A stretch of 64,000 bases of DNA from positions 15,491 to 79,490 of the forward strand of contig JBMNVR010000010.1 in the NCBI GenBank assembly GCA_050946935.1, in the 5' to 3' direction. This stretch comes from UQRS01 sp050946935 (lineage in GTDB: Bacteria > Bacillota > Clostridia > Oscillospirales > Acutalibacteraceae). Shown here piece after piece: positions 34,413 through 42,821 of this stretch (position 1 is its first letter; each line of letters opens with the position of its first letter). The notes under the pieces are model-generated. The model did not search any database, was not told where the DNA came from, and saw only the letters and a program-made list of their open reading frames with translations. The position numbers and the translations under genes are program-made.

Positions 34413-36239
34413 ATGTGTGGAATCGTCGGCTTTGTCGGAAAGACGCAGGCGGCGCCGGTTCTGCTCGACGGCCTCTCCAAGTTAGAGTACAGGGGGTACG
34501 ACTCCGCTGGTATCGCGGTGGTAAACGACCATAAAATCCATATACAAAAAGCCAAGGGGCGTATCCAATGCCTGCGGGACAAGATTGGGGATGTCTCCAG
34601 CATTCCGGGCACCATCGGCATTGGGCACACCCGCTGGGCCACCCATGGGGAACCGTCCGACCGCAATGCCCACCCGCACATGAGCGGCAGCGGAAAATTT
34701 GCCGTCGTACATAACGGGATTATCGAAAACTACATCGCCCTGCGGGAGGAACTGACTGCCGCCGGGTATACCTTTCTCAGCGAAACAGATACTGAGGTAG
34801 TCGCCCACCTCGTCGACTATTACTACCACGGCGATCTGCTTTCGGCCGTCTCGAAAACCATCTCCCGGCTGGAGGGGAGCTACGCTCTCGGCATCGTCTG
34901 CGCCGACGAGCCTGACCGGTTCGCCGCTGTGCGGCAGGCCAGCCCGCTGATCGTCGGCGTGTCGGAAGGCGGCAGTTACATTGCCTCCGACGTGACGGCG
35001 CTGATCGCCCACACAAAGCAGGTAATCTATCTTGAGGATAATGAGATTGTTTTGGCCGACCGGCAGGGAGTCGAGGTGTACACGCCTGGGGGCGAGCGGG
35101 TGGAGAAGGAAATTTCCACCGTTGACTGGAGCATCGACTCGGCCGAAAAGGGCGGCTTCGAGCACTTCATGATGAAGGAGATTATGGAGCAGCCCATCGC
35201 AATTGAGAACACCATTCGTCCCCGGATCAAGGACGGCCAAATTATGTTGGACGACATCGACCTGAGTCGGGAGGATCTCCGCGGCATCAACCGCATTCTG
35301 ATCACCGCCTGCGGCTCGGCCTATCACGTTGGGATGGTCGCCAAGTATGTGCTGGAGGAGATGACCCGCATCCCGGTGGAGGTTGACCTCGCCTCTGAAC
35401 TGCGGTATCGCAACCCGATTATTGACGAAAAGACCCTGACCATCGTCATTAGCCAGTCGGGTGAAACAGCCGACACCATCGCCGCCATGAAGGAGGCGAA
35501 GCGCCTTGGTTCCCGCACGCTGTCGATCGTCAACGTGGTCGGCAGCACCATCGCCAAGCTGTCGGACGACGTTCTTTACACCTGGGCAGGGCCGGAGATT
35601 GCGGTCGCCACAACCAAAGCCTATTCCACCCAATTGACCGTCATCTATCTCTTTGGCATCTACGCCGCCGCCCAGCTCGGCACCAAGAGCGAAGCCGAGC
35701 TACACGATCTGATCGCCGAGCTGGAGGCTTTGCCGGCCAAAATCGAAAACCTGCTGGGCTGCGACAACGAGATGAAACGTCTCGCCGAACTATATTATCA
35801 AAAGCAGGATTTATTCTTCATCGGGCGGAATATCGACTACGCCGCCGCGCTCGAAGGCTCCCTCAAGCTGAAGGAAATCTCGTATATCCATTCGGAGGCC
35901 TACGCCGCCGGAGAACTCAAGCACGGCACCATTTCCTTGATCGACGAGGGGCGTCTGGTCATCTCGCTGGCCTATTACTCTGCCCTGTTCGACAAGCTGA
36001 TGAGCAATATCAAGGAGGTCAAGGCCCGCGGTGCAACCGTCATGGCGCTGGCCGCCGAGGATAAACGGGAGATTTTGGAGGAGGCCGACGAAGTCGTCTT
36101 CCTGCCCAAGACCCACCCCCTCTTCTCCGCTTCGCTCGAGGTAATCCCGTTGCAGCTCTTTGCCTATCACGTCGCTCACTGCAACGGCTGCGACATCGAC
36201 AAGCCCAAAAACCTGGCCAAGTCGGTCACGGTCGAATAA
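34413..36239 (+). CDS. glmS: Glutamine-fructose-6-phosphate aminotransferase
   Basis: Makes glucosamine 6-phosphate for peptidoglycan. It is 608 residues: an N-terminal Ntn glutaminase starting MCGIVGFVGK, so the start is fixed at ATG 34413 because Cys must be residue 1 after Met removal; EYRGYDSAGIA and HTRWATHGEPSDRNAHPH are conserved glutaminase segments. Two SIS sugar-isomerase domains follow (ITACGSAYHVGMVAKYVLEE, ISQSGETADTIAAMKEAK), and the C-terminus KPKNLAKSVTVE is canonical. Monocistronic, with a terminator after it. Confidence 0.98.
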   Translation: MCGIVGFVGKTQAAPVLLDGLSKLEYRGYDSAGIAVVNDHKIHIQKAKGRIQCLRDKIGDVSSIPGTIGIGHTRWATHGEPSDRNAHPHMSGSGKFAVVHNGIIENYIALREELTAAGYTFLSETDTEVVAHLVDYYYHGDLLSAVSKTISRLEGSYALGIVCADEPDRFAAVRQASPLIVGVSEGGSYIASDVTALIAHTKQVIYLEDNEIVLADRQGVEVYTPGGERVEKEISTVDWSIDSAEKGGFEHFMMKEIMEQPIAIENTIRPRIKDGQIMLDDIDLSREDLRGINRILITACGSAYHVGMVAKYVLEEMTRIPVEVDLASELRYRNPIIDEKTLTIVISQSGETADTIAAMKEAKRLGSRTLSIVNVVGSTIAKLSDDVLYTWAGPEIAVATTKAYSTQLTVIYLFGIYAAAQLGTKSEAELHDLIAELEALPAKIENLLGCDNEMKRLAELYYQKQDLFFIGRNIDYAAALEGSLKLKEISYIHSEAYAAGELKHGTISLIDEGRLVISLAYYSALFDKLMSNIKEVKARGATVMALAAEDKREILEEADEVVFLPKTHPLFSASLEVIPLQLFAYHVAHCNGCDIDKPKNLAKSVTVE

Positions 36240-36295
36240 TATCCAATTTTGTTCTCGATCGCGTGCGTTTCTTACTGCACTGCGACAAAAAAAGA

Positions 36296-36334
36296 AAAAA
36301 CCGCCGGTTCCTTCTTGGCAAGCCGGCGGTTTTG
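36296..36334 (+). terminator. Terminator of glmS
   Basis: ACCGCCGG and CCGGCGGTTTT arms around a 15-base loop. The loop and 3' arm also hold the purC promoter. Confidence 0.8.
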
Positions 36335-36343
36335 CTGTATAAT
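36315..36343 (+). promoter_or_regulatory. Promoter of purC-guaA, overlapping the glmS terminator
   Basis: TTGGCA (36315-36320), 17-bp spacer, TATAAT (36338-36343). The -35 box lies in the terminator loop, and the spacer is the 3' arm. Confidence 0.7.
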
Positions 36344-36412
36344 GTATATATTTTCAGAAAGTCTGATTGGTTTCCTGCATCATTTTGCAATTTTGTATGG
36401 AGGTTCAAAAGT

Positions 36413-37120
36413 ATGGAGAAACTGGAAATGCTCTATGAGGGCAAAGCCAAAAAGGTGTTTAAAACCGATGATCCCGAGCTGTATATTGTCGATTACAAGG
36501 ACGACGCCACCGCTTTCAACGGTCTGAAAAAAGGCACGATTGAAGGCAAAGGCTCCATCAACAACCGGATGACCAACCTGCTGATGGGCGTGATGGAGAA
36601 GGCCGGCATCCCCACCCATTTCGTCAAAGAGCTCAGCGACCGGGAAACGCTGGTGAAAAAGGTCACCATCCTCCCGTTAGAGGTCATCGTCCGCAACATT
36701 GCGGCCGGCAGCTTCTCCAAACGTTTCGGCGTGGAGGAGGGCACTGTTCTGAAAAACCCGACGCTGGAATTCTGCCTCAAGGACGACGCGCTCGGCGACC
36801 CGATGATCGCTGAGTCGCACATCACCGCTCTCGGCCTCGCCACCCGGGAGGAGCTGGATCTGGTCGGCGAAATGACCATGAAGGTTAACAACATCCTGAT
36901 CGAGTATTTTAAGGGTATCGGCATCAAGCTGGTCGACTTCAAGATCGAATTCGGCAAACTGTCGGACGGCCGGATCGTGCTGGCGGACGAGATTTCGCCC
37001 GACACCTGCCGCCTCTGGGACGCTGAAACCAATCAGAAACTGGACAAGGATCGCTTCCGCCGCGACCTCGGCAACGTAGAGGACGCATACAATGAGGTGT
37101 TCTCTCGCCTGGGGCTTTGA
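36413..37120 (+). CDS. purC: SAICAR synthase
   Basis: Joins CAIR and aspartate in purine synthesis. It is 235 residues with the N-terminal LYEGKAKKVFKTDDPELYIV, the NRMTNLLMGVMEKAGIPTHF region, PLEVIVRNIAAGSF, DFKIEFG and ADEISPDTCRLWD, all standard for PurC. ATG 36413 follows ATGGAGGTT. The guaA gene follows after 27 bp, forming a small purine operon that leads to GMP. Confidence 0.98.
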   Translation: MEKLEMLYEGKAKKVFKTDDPELYIVDYKDDATAFNGLKKGTIEGKGSINNRMTNLLMGVMEKAGIPTHFVKELSDRETLVKKVTILPLEVIVRNIAAGSFSKRFGVEEGTVLKNPTLEFCLKDDALGDPMIAESHITALGLATREELDLVGEMTMKVNNILIEYFKGIGIKLVDFKIEFGKLSDGRIVLADEISPDTCRLWDAETNQKLDKDRFRRDLGNVEDAYNEVFSRLGL

Positions 37121-37147
37121 TATTTGAGGAAGGATGGGTCACAAACC

Positions 37148-38674
37148 ATGGAAAAAATTCTGGTTCTCGATTTTGGCGGCCAGTACAACCAATTGATCGC
37201 CCGCCGGGTCCGTGAAAATCACGTCTATTCCGAAGTGCGGCCCTACACCACCCCGCTGGAGGAAATCAAGGCGGCCGGCTATAAGGGCATCATTCTGACC
37301 GGCGGCCCCAACAGCGTATATGGGGAGGGCGCCCTCCGCTACGACCGGGCGCTGTTTGACCTCGGGATCCCGGTACTGGGCATCTGCTACGGCGCCCAGT
37401 TGATGGCCTACACGCTGGACGGCTCGGTCACGGCCGGCAACAGCGAGTATGGGAAGGTCATCGCCTCGATCGACCATTCGAGCGCACTGTTCTCGGGGAT
37501 CGAATCCGGCATCACCTGCTGGATGAGCCACACCGACTATATCAACCAGATTCCGGCCGGCTTCCGCATCACCGGAAAAACGGCCGACTGTCCCGTCGCG
37601 GCGATGGAGTGCACCTCCAAAAAACTGTACGCCGTACAGTTCCATCCGGAGGTTATGCACACCCCCAAGGGAATCGAAATGCTGAAAAACTTCGTCCTCG
37701 GCATCTGCGGCTGCAAGGGCGAATGGACGATGGCAAACTTTGTCCAGCGCACGGTCGCTGAACTGAAGAAAAAAATCGGGGACAAAAAGGTGCTCTGCGC
37801 CCTCTCGGGCGGAGTAGATTCGAGCGTGGCCGCCGTTTTGCTGCACAGGGCGGTCGGGGATAATCTCACCTGTATTTTCGTCGACCACGGCCTGCTCCGC
37901 AAAGACGAGGGGAAGCAGGTGGAAGCTCTCTTCCGCGGGGAATATGACATCAATCTCATCTCAGTCGACGCGAGCGAGCAATTTTACGAGAAGCTGGCTG
38001 GCGTCAGCGATCCCGAGCGCAAGCGCAAGATTATTGGCGAGGAATTCATCCGCGTGTTCGAGGCAGAGGCCAAAAAAATCGGCAAGGTGGATTTCCTTGT
38101 ACAGGGTACGATTTATCCCGACGTGATCGAAAGCGGCGTGGGCGACGCGGCGCTGATCAAAAGCCATCACAATGTCGGCGGTCTGCCCGACCACGTGGAT
38201 TTTGAGGAGATTGTCGAGCCGCTGCGCGACCTGTTTAAAGATGAGGTGCGGGGTGTCGGCCTGGAGCTTGGCATGCCGGACAGCATGGTCTATCGCCAGC
38301 CTTTCCCCGGACCGGGTCTTGGCGTGCGGATCATCGGCGATATCACGCCGGAAAAGGTACACATTCTGCAGGAAGCCGACGCCATCTTCCGGGAGGAGGT
38401 GGCGGCCGCCAACCTCGATCGTGAGATCAACCAGTATTTCGCCGTCCTGACCAACATGCGCAGCGTCGGCGTCATGGGCGACGGACGTACCTATGACTAC
38501 ACCATCGCCCTTCGTGCCGTAACCACCAGCGACTTTATGACGGCCGACTGGGCCAAAATCCCATTCGAGGTTCTGGCGGCAACCTCCAACCGCATTGTAA
38601 ACCAGGTGAGCAACGTCAACCGTGTGGTTTACGATGTCACCACCAAGCCTCCGGCAACTATTGAGTGGGAATAA
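37148..38674 (+). CDS. guaA: GMP synthase (glutamine-hydrolysing)
   Basis: Converts XMP to GMP. It is 508 residues. Class I glutaminase with nucleophile Cys80 (LGICYGAQLMAY) and the HPE triad segment FHPEVMHTPKG; ATP-pyrophosphatase P-loop CALSGGVDSSVAAVLL; dimerisation domain ending KPPATIEWE. The stop codon lies inside a 12-bp sequence (38663-38674) repeated at 42822-42833, which is the attachment core of an integrated element. The protein itself is intact, because the core restores the C-terminal codons. Confidence 0.98.
   Translation: MEKILVLDFGGQYNQLIARRVRENHVYSEVRPYTTPLEEIKAAGYKGIILTGGPNSVYGEGALRYDRALFDLGIPVLGICYGAQLMAYTLDGSVTAGNSEYGKVIASIDHSSALFSGIESGITCWMSHTDYINQIPAGFRITGKTADCPVAAMECTSKKLYAVQFHPEVMHTPKGIEMLKNFVLGICGCKGEWTMANFVQRTVAELKKKIGDKKVLCALSGGVDSSVAAVLLHRAVGDNLTCIFVDHGLLRKDEGKQVEALFRGEYDINLISVDASEQFYEKLAGVSDPERKRKIIGEEFIRVFEAEAKKIGKVDFLVQGTIYPDVIESGVGDAALIKSHHNVGGLPDHVDFEEIVEPLRDLFKDEVRGVGLELGMPDSMVYRQPFPGPGLGVRIIGDITPEKVHILQEADAIFREEVAAANLDREINQYFAVLTNMRSVGVMGDGRTYDYTIALRAVTTSDFMTADWAKIPFEVLAATSNRIVNQVSNVNRVVYDVTTKPPATIEWE
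38663..38674 (+). repeat. attL core of the guaA-integrated element
   Basis: GAGTGGGAATAA, the last three sense codons and stop of guaA. The exact copy is at 42822-42833. The 3' end of guaA is a known integration site for genomic islands. Confidence 0.8.
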
Positions 38675-38683
38675 AAAAGACAA

Positions 38684-38730
38684 TCCCCGAAAGCCTTGTA
38701 AATACAGGATTTTCGGGGATTTTATTTTGA
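38684..38730. terminator. Terminator between guaA and the integrase
   Basis: AATCCCCGAAA and TTTCGGGGATTTT arms. It is element-borne because it lies inside the left attachment core. It serves convergent guaA and integrase. Confidence 0.75.
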
Positions 38731-38753
38731 TTATCGTACTAAAACCGTACCAT

Positions 38754-39881
38754 TTATTCAGAATCGGTGTTCAAAATATCGTCGCTTGTAGTCGCTTGGG
38801 GATTGCCTGAAACAGCATCACCCATGACTATTGATTGAATTTTTGCTGCCACTTCTGATTGCTTGTTTGGGTAAAGGTGGGAATAAGTCCCCAAAGTTGT
38901 TTCAATGTTTTCATGCCCTAACCTTTCAGAAATCAGCAGCGGTGAAAACCCCATTTCAATTAAGAAAGAAGCATGTGAATGCCGAAGGTCATGAACCCTT
39001 ATCTTTTTCACACCGGACTTTTTGCATCCTCTATCCATTTCATGATGAAGATAATATTTGGTGACTGGAAAAAGCCTTTCATCAGTTTCATAGTCACAAA
39101 GCCTGGAAGCATAGTCTTTCACAATTTCACACAGGAAATTAGGGATGGTGATGGTTCTATTACTTTTTGGGGTTTTGGGTTCAAGAATCAGGTCTTGCTT
39201 ATCAAGCCTGGTATAGTTTTTGTTGATGTTTACGGTCATGGCATCAAAATCAAAATCATTTAAGGTCAAAGCCAACATTTCACCTGACCGCATTCCAGTC
39301 CAAAACAAAAGTTCAAAGATGGCTTTGGAAATCGGTTTATCACTGACTGCTTCCTTAAATTTATTGAATTCTTCCACAGTCCAAAATTTCATGGATGCAG
39401 CGTGTTTCTTTCCCATACTTCCGGATATATGAACAGGATTGACTGGCAGCTTGTAATACTTCACAGCATAATTCATGATGGCAGAAAGCTGATTGTTTAC
39501 TGACTTCAAATAGGTCTGACTGTAATTGTTTTCGTTTGAAATCCATTCATTTTGCCACTTTCGGATTGCCACAGCATCAATGGTGTTTATCGGCATATTC
39601 TGAAAGAATGGCATCAACTTCAAATTGATGATAAATTCTTTGTTGCTGTATGTGGTTGGTTTTAACCGGCTTCTGCAATCTTCCATATAAAGTTCAACCA
39701 GGCTTCCGAATGTCATATCACAAGAAGCATGTGCCTTATTCAAAAATTCTCTTTCAAATGCCTGGGCATCAGACTTCTTTGTAAAGCCTTCCTTCTTCTT
39801 TCGCTTCCGGTTACCCATCCAATCTGTATAGTAGAATGATGTGTACCAGGTGTTCCGCTTTTCGTCTTTGTAAACTGGCAT
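38754..39881 (-). CDS. Tyrosine site-specific integrase
   Basis: A 375-residue phage-type integrase. N-terminal arm-site binding domain (MPVYKDEKRNTWYTSFYYTD and the basic RKRKKKEGF), SAM-like core-binding domain (about 60-150) and catalytic domain with Arg in FWTGMRSGEMLAL, HDLRHSHASFLIEMG (His-x2-Arg), GHENIETTLG and the nucleophile Tyr in TLGTYSHLYP. It reads towards the left attachment core, 80 bp away. A perfect 12-bp inverted repeat pair flanks its leader. It would integrate and, with a partner, excise the guaA element. Confidence 0.93.
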   Translation of the reverse strand: MPVYKDEKRNTWYTSFYYTDWMGNRKRKKKEGFTKKSDAQAFEREFLNKAHASCDMTFGSLVELYMEDCRSRLKPTTYSNKEFIINLKLMPFFQNMPINTIDAVAIRKWQNEWISNENNYSQTYLKSVNNQLSAIMNYAVKYYKLPVNPVHISGSMGKKHAASMKFWTVEEFNKFKEAVSDKPISKAIFELLFWTGMRSGEMLALTLNDFDFDAMTVNINKNYTRLDKQDLILEPKTPKSNRTITIPNFLCEIVKDYASRLCDYETDERLFPVTKYYLHHEMDRGCKKSGVKKIRVHDLRHSHASFLIEMGFSPLLISERLGHENIETTLGTYSHLYPNKQSEVAAKIQSIVMGDAVSGNPQATTSDDILNTDSE

Positions 39882-39936
39882 ATTATATCACTTATCCTTT
39901 CAAAATCTTGATTTTTTCTTCAAGAAGTGATATAAT
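39882..39936. promoter_or_regulatory. Divergent control region with 12-bp inverted repeat
   Basis: ATTATATCACTT (39882-39893) and AAGTGATATAAT (39925-39936) are exact inverted copies separated by 31 bp. The left copy abuts the integrase start codon. The right copy contains the -10 box (TATAAT 39931-39936) of a rightward promoter with TTGATT 17 bp upstream (39908-39913). The pair may be an operator for an element-encoded regulator, or a hairpin over the integrase ribosome site. Confidence 0.65.
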
Positions 39937-40000
39937 AAATACACCACTTCTGTAATTGAACTGCTTACCGGCTTTCAATTTTGATTTGGTTTTCAACTGT

Positions 40001-40036
40001 GAATCCTGACATTGCAGTGTCGGGGTTCATCTTTTT
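40001..40036 (+). terminator. Leader hairpin A before the sigma-factor gene
   Basis: GAATCC-T-GACA and TGTC-G-GGGTTC arms, then ATCTTTTT. It contains the first copy of CTGACATTGCAG (40006-40017), which recurs at 40132-40143. Confidence 0.6.
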
Positions 40037-40066
40037 AAGTCACCGTTGCTGCGGTGGCTTTATTTA
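40037..40066 (+). terminator. Leader hairpin B before the sigma-factor gene
   Basis: AAG-T-CACCG and CGGTG-G-CTT arms around TTGCTG, then TATTTATT. Confidence 0.6.
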
Positions 40067-40087
40067 TTATCATGGTTTCCAACCCTT

Positions 40088-40131
40088 GAACCGTTTTCTG
40101 TTGCAGCAGAAGGCGGTTCTTTTTTGTTTTT
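40088..40131 (+). terminator. Leader hairpin C before the sigma-factor gene
   Basis: GAACCG and CGGTTC outer arms with inner TTTTCTG/CAGCAGAAG, then TTTTTTG. Third terminator-like structure in a 265-base leader. Confidence 0.65.
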
Positions 40132-40201
40132 CTGACATTGCAGAAGAATCATCCCTTCAATAGCATCTTTACTTATTTCATAAAGAAGGCGGTGAAGCAT
40201 A

Positions 40202-41119
40202 ATGACCAATGAAGAATTGGTTGAACAAATTCAAGCCGGTGTTGATGTTCAAAGTAATATGGAAATGCTTTATGAACAAAATAAGCGAATCATTACAAAA
40301 TGGGCTTTGCCTTTTACAAGGCATGTAGAACTTGCTGATTTAATGCAAGAAGCCTATTTTGGACTTGATGCAGCGGTCAAGGATTTTCATCTGAAAGGTT
40401 CTGCAAAATTCTTAACTTATGCACAATTTAAAATAAAAACACAGCTTCAACGATATTATTTTAAATGTGGCACAACCCGAAGGCTTCCGGTTCATTTATA
40501 TGAAGCAATGGCAAAGTATAATAAATTCATCATGGACTATGCATCAGAGTATAGAGAAAACCCCACAGATGAAGTTGTTATGCAAAGTTTGGGTATTACA
40601 GAAAAACGGCTTAAAGTAATTCAGCAAGCTATTTATGAAGCTGAATGCATTAGTACTGAGGATGTAGTTCCTGGAACAGAGGGACTGACTTTCGGTGAAT
40701 CCATTGCAGATGAAACAAATGTTGAAGATGACATCATTGACCAAATTGAAAATAAACGGGCTGATTCTGACCTTTGGAAATCGGTTGATGAATTGCCGGA
40801 TAAGCAAAAACAAATTGTTCTTGAACGATACCAAAAAAATGAATCCCTTCAAGACATATCAAAAAGAATGCAAATATCTGCCGAAAGGGTTAGGCAATAC
40901 GAAAGAACGGCATTCAATGTATTAAGGAACATGGAAAAGGTTCAAAGGGCAGCAGATTATTATGGATATGGTTCAGCTGCATATTACCAAACAGGATTGT
41001 ATGCATTCAAAAACAGTGGCATGTCATCCACTGAAAAAATAGCACTTAAACATATTGAATATGATGAACGAAAGGCGAAGCTTCAAACCATGCTTGATAA
41101 TATGGTTTGGGAATATTGA
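40202..41119 (+). CDS. Sigma-70-like RNA polymerase factor on the integrative element
   Basis: A 305-residue sigma-like protein. Region 2 pattern: VELADLMQEAYFGLDAAVKD, then AKFLTYAQFKIKTQLQRYYF (about 45-85). Region 3-like: ENPTDEVVMQSLGITEKRLK (about 120-140). Region 4: DELPDKQKQIVLERYQKNES, then LQDISKRMQISAERVRQYE (about 200-240). Region 1.1 is absent, and a C-terminal extension of about 65 residues follows that I do not recognise. Sigma factors with regions 2-4 are rare on such small elements; it may redirect host polymerase to element promoters. It lies behind a leader with three terminator-like hairpins. Confidence 0.82.
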   Translation: MTNEELVEQIQAGVDVQSNMEMLYEQNKRIITKWALPFTRHVELADLMQEAYFGLDAAVKDFHLKGSAKFLTYAQFKIKTQLQRYYFKCGTTRRLPVHLYEAMAKYNKFIMDYASEYRENPTDEVVMQSLGITEKRLKVIQQAIYEAECISTEDVVPGTEGLTFGESIADETNVEDDIIDQIENKRADSDLWKSVDELPDKQKQIVLERYQKNESLQDISKRMQISAERVRQYERTAFNVLRNMEKVQRAADYYGYGSAAYYQTGLYAFKNSGMSSTEKIALKHIEYDERKAKLQTMLDNMVWEY

Positions 41120-41127
41120 GGTGTAAC

Positions 41128-41541
41128 ATGATAGAAGAAAAATTGACATTCGTGCCCCGAATGAAAGCATCTTTGGAATATAGTCAGATTGAATATAACT
41201 TTTATTCTGATATGTTGAATAAAATTGAAAATGTTGACCTGCGTGAAAAAATTATTAACGCACAAAACAAGATTCTTCATGAAATCGAACAGGAATCATC
41301 TGATTATAAAATACTGTCAGCAGCGGTGAATGCCCTCTCTGATGTTCAAAAGCAAATCATCATCAACATATTTTTCAAGAATACCATTAAATCCGGCAGT
41401 CAGAAGGCGAAGGCAAATGATTTCTATAAATCTATTGGTTTAACTCGTTATCAAGCCTATGCACAAAGAAAGGCTGCACTGAAAACACTTGAAGCTGCTT
41501 ATCTCACAGGACAGGCTGAACTGTCAGTACAACAGGGCTAA
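41128..41541 (+). CDS. Sigma region-4/ArpU-like phage regulator
   Basis: A 137-residue protein starting MIEEKLTFVPRMKASLEYSQ. The C-terminal half (VNALSDVQKQIIINIFF...FYKSIGLTRYQAYAQRKAAL) has a sigma-region-4-like helix-turn-helix pattern, as in ArpU/RinA-type late regulators of phages and their satellites. It follows the sigma factor by 8 bp, with GAGGTGTAAC before the ATG. Assignment is by pattern only. It might act with, or as an accessory to, the sigma factor. A terminator follows. Confidence 0.6.
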   Translation: MIEEKLTFVPRMKASLEYSQIEYNFYSDMLNKIENVDLREKIINAQNKILHEIEQESSDYKILSAAVNALSDVQKQIIINIFFKNTIKSGSQKAKANDFYKSIGLTRYQAYAQRKAALKTLEAAYLTGQAELSVQQG

Positions 41542-41588
41542 ATCAAGCAGTTTCCCTTTGGGGTATGGAATTATACCCCTGAAATCAA

Positions 41589-41632
41589 AATGCCCTTGTA
41601 GGTCATTTCTGTGGCTTACAGGGGCATTGTTC
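41589..41632 (+). terminator. Terminator after the ArpU-like gene
   Basis: AATGCCC-T-TGTA and TACA-G-GGGCATT arms, then TGTTCT. A small GGGGTAT/ATACCCC hairpin lies just upstream. Confidence 0.7.
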
Positions 41633-41639
41633 TATTCTG

Positions 41640-41668
41640 TTGAATTATTCATGATTTTATGATATACT
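41640..41668 (+). promoter_or_regulatory. Promoter of the SIMPL-xis unit
   Basis: TTGAAT (41640-41645), 17-bp spacer, TATACT (41663-41668). The predicted start point makes ATG 41693, not 41675, the usable start codon of the next gene. Confidence 0.6.
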
Positions 41669-41692
41669 ATAATCATGAAAGAAGGCGAAGAA

Positions 41693-42346
41693 ATGAATGA
41701 CAGAATAATTACTGTGAAGGGCATTGGCAATGTTACTGCAAAGCCGGACTTGATTATTATAACCATGGGGCTTGAAAATGCCGACTATTCATACAGCGGT
41801 TCAATGCAGCTTGCATCCGGTGCAGTGGATGCTATCAGAACAGCCCTTTTTTCCGTTGGCTATGAGAAGGACAGCTTGAAAACAACGGACTTCAATATTA
41901 ACACCGATTATGAAAGCTACAAAGACAGCAAAGGAAACTGGAAGCAGAAATTCCTTGGTTACAAATGCACCCATAAGCTGAAACTTGAATTTGACTTCAA
42001 TATGAAAAGGTTAAATGAAACCCTTTCAGCTATTGCTTCAAGCGGTGCAAACCCTGACTTTGAAATCAACTTTTCTGTTAAAGACAAGGATGCCATCTCA
42101 GAACAGCTTTTGCAAAGTGCCGTGAAGAATGCTTCTACCAAAGCCACTGTCCTTGCAGCAGCAGCTGGTCTTTCCCTTGGTGCAGTACAGCGGATTGATT
42201 ATAGTTGGGGTGAATTACATTTGTATTCTGACACCAAAATGATTGAACCCCTGTGTTGTGCATCAGAAGCTGCAACCACAATGGATATTGAACCGGAAGA
42301 TATAAAGGTCAATGATACTGTAACAGTTGTGTGGGCTATCGAATGA
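41693..42346 (+). CDS. SIMPL (DUF541) domain protein
   Basis: A 217-residue protein: ITVKGIGNVTAKPDLIIITM at the N-terminus and the alternating beta pattern of the SIMPL/DUF541 fold (YSYSGSMQLASGAVDAIRTA; GYKCTHKLKLEFDFN). It ends with VNDTVTVVWAIE. SIMPL proteins are usually periplasmic or surface proteins linked to envelope stress; this one has no signal peptide, so it looks cytoplasmic. Its presence on a minimal integrative element is unexpected. The stop overlaps the next start (ATGA). Confidence 0.82.
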   Translation: MNDRIITVKGIGNVTAKPDLIIITMGLENADYSYSGSMQLASGAVDAIRTALFSVGYEKDSLKTTDFNINTDYESYKDSKGNWKQKFLGYKCTHKLKLEFDFNMKRLNETLSAIASSGANPDFEINFSVKDKDAISEQLLQSAVKNASTKATVLAAAAGLSLGAVQRIDYSWGELHLYSDTKMIEPLCCASEAATTMDIEPEDIKVNDTVTVVWAIE

Positions 42347-42654
42347 TGAAATATACTTTTTCAATTCCCGAAGATACAAAGCAGATTATTGAACTGGAAA
42401 CCGGCATGAAGATTGAAGCCTACTTGGAAAAGGTCAAGGATGATATTCTTGACAAGCAAGAAAACGGTGAAAAGCTAACAATTAAAAAAGCAGCACAATT
42501 GATGAATGTGACACCACAGTTTATAAGGGTTGGCATCCAAACTGGAAGATTGCCTTTTGGTTGGGCTGTCAACATTAGCGGAAAGGGCAAATATACCTAT
42601 TACATCAGCCCAAAGAAATTCACAGAACACACAGGAATTAAAGTGCCTGAATAG
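42343..42654 (+). CDS. Excisionase-like helix-turn-helix protein
   Basis: A 103-residue protein. The N-terminal FSIPEDTKQIIELETGMKIE is helical; the segment LTIKKAAQLMNVTPQFIRVG, then IQTGRLPFGWAVNISGKGKY, matches the winged-helix pattern of excisionases and AlpA-type proteins. It is translationally coupled to the SIMPL gene (ATGA overlap) and ends 168 bp before the right attachment core. Xis function is inferred from the motif and position; it could also be a repressor. Confidence 0.6.
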   Translation: MMKYTFSIPEDTKQIIELETGMKIEAYLEKVKDDILDKQENGEKLTIKKAAQLMNVTPQFIRVGIQTGRLPFGWAVNISGKGKYTYYISPKKFTEHTGIKVPE

Positions 42655-42821
42655 CAATTCAAACAGTTCAGTTTTCAGAACTAAAATACCGTACTAAAAC
42701 CGTACTATTACACTTTGAACTATTGCTGAATTACTTGAAATGTGTTCAATAAACCTTTGAAAAATGGTTTAAAAATGCGGTATTTGATATATTTGAAACA
42801 GCTGAAAAACAACTTGAAACA

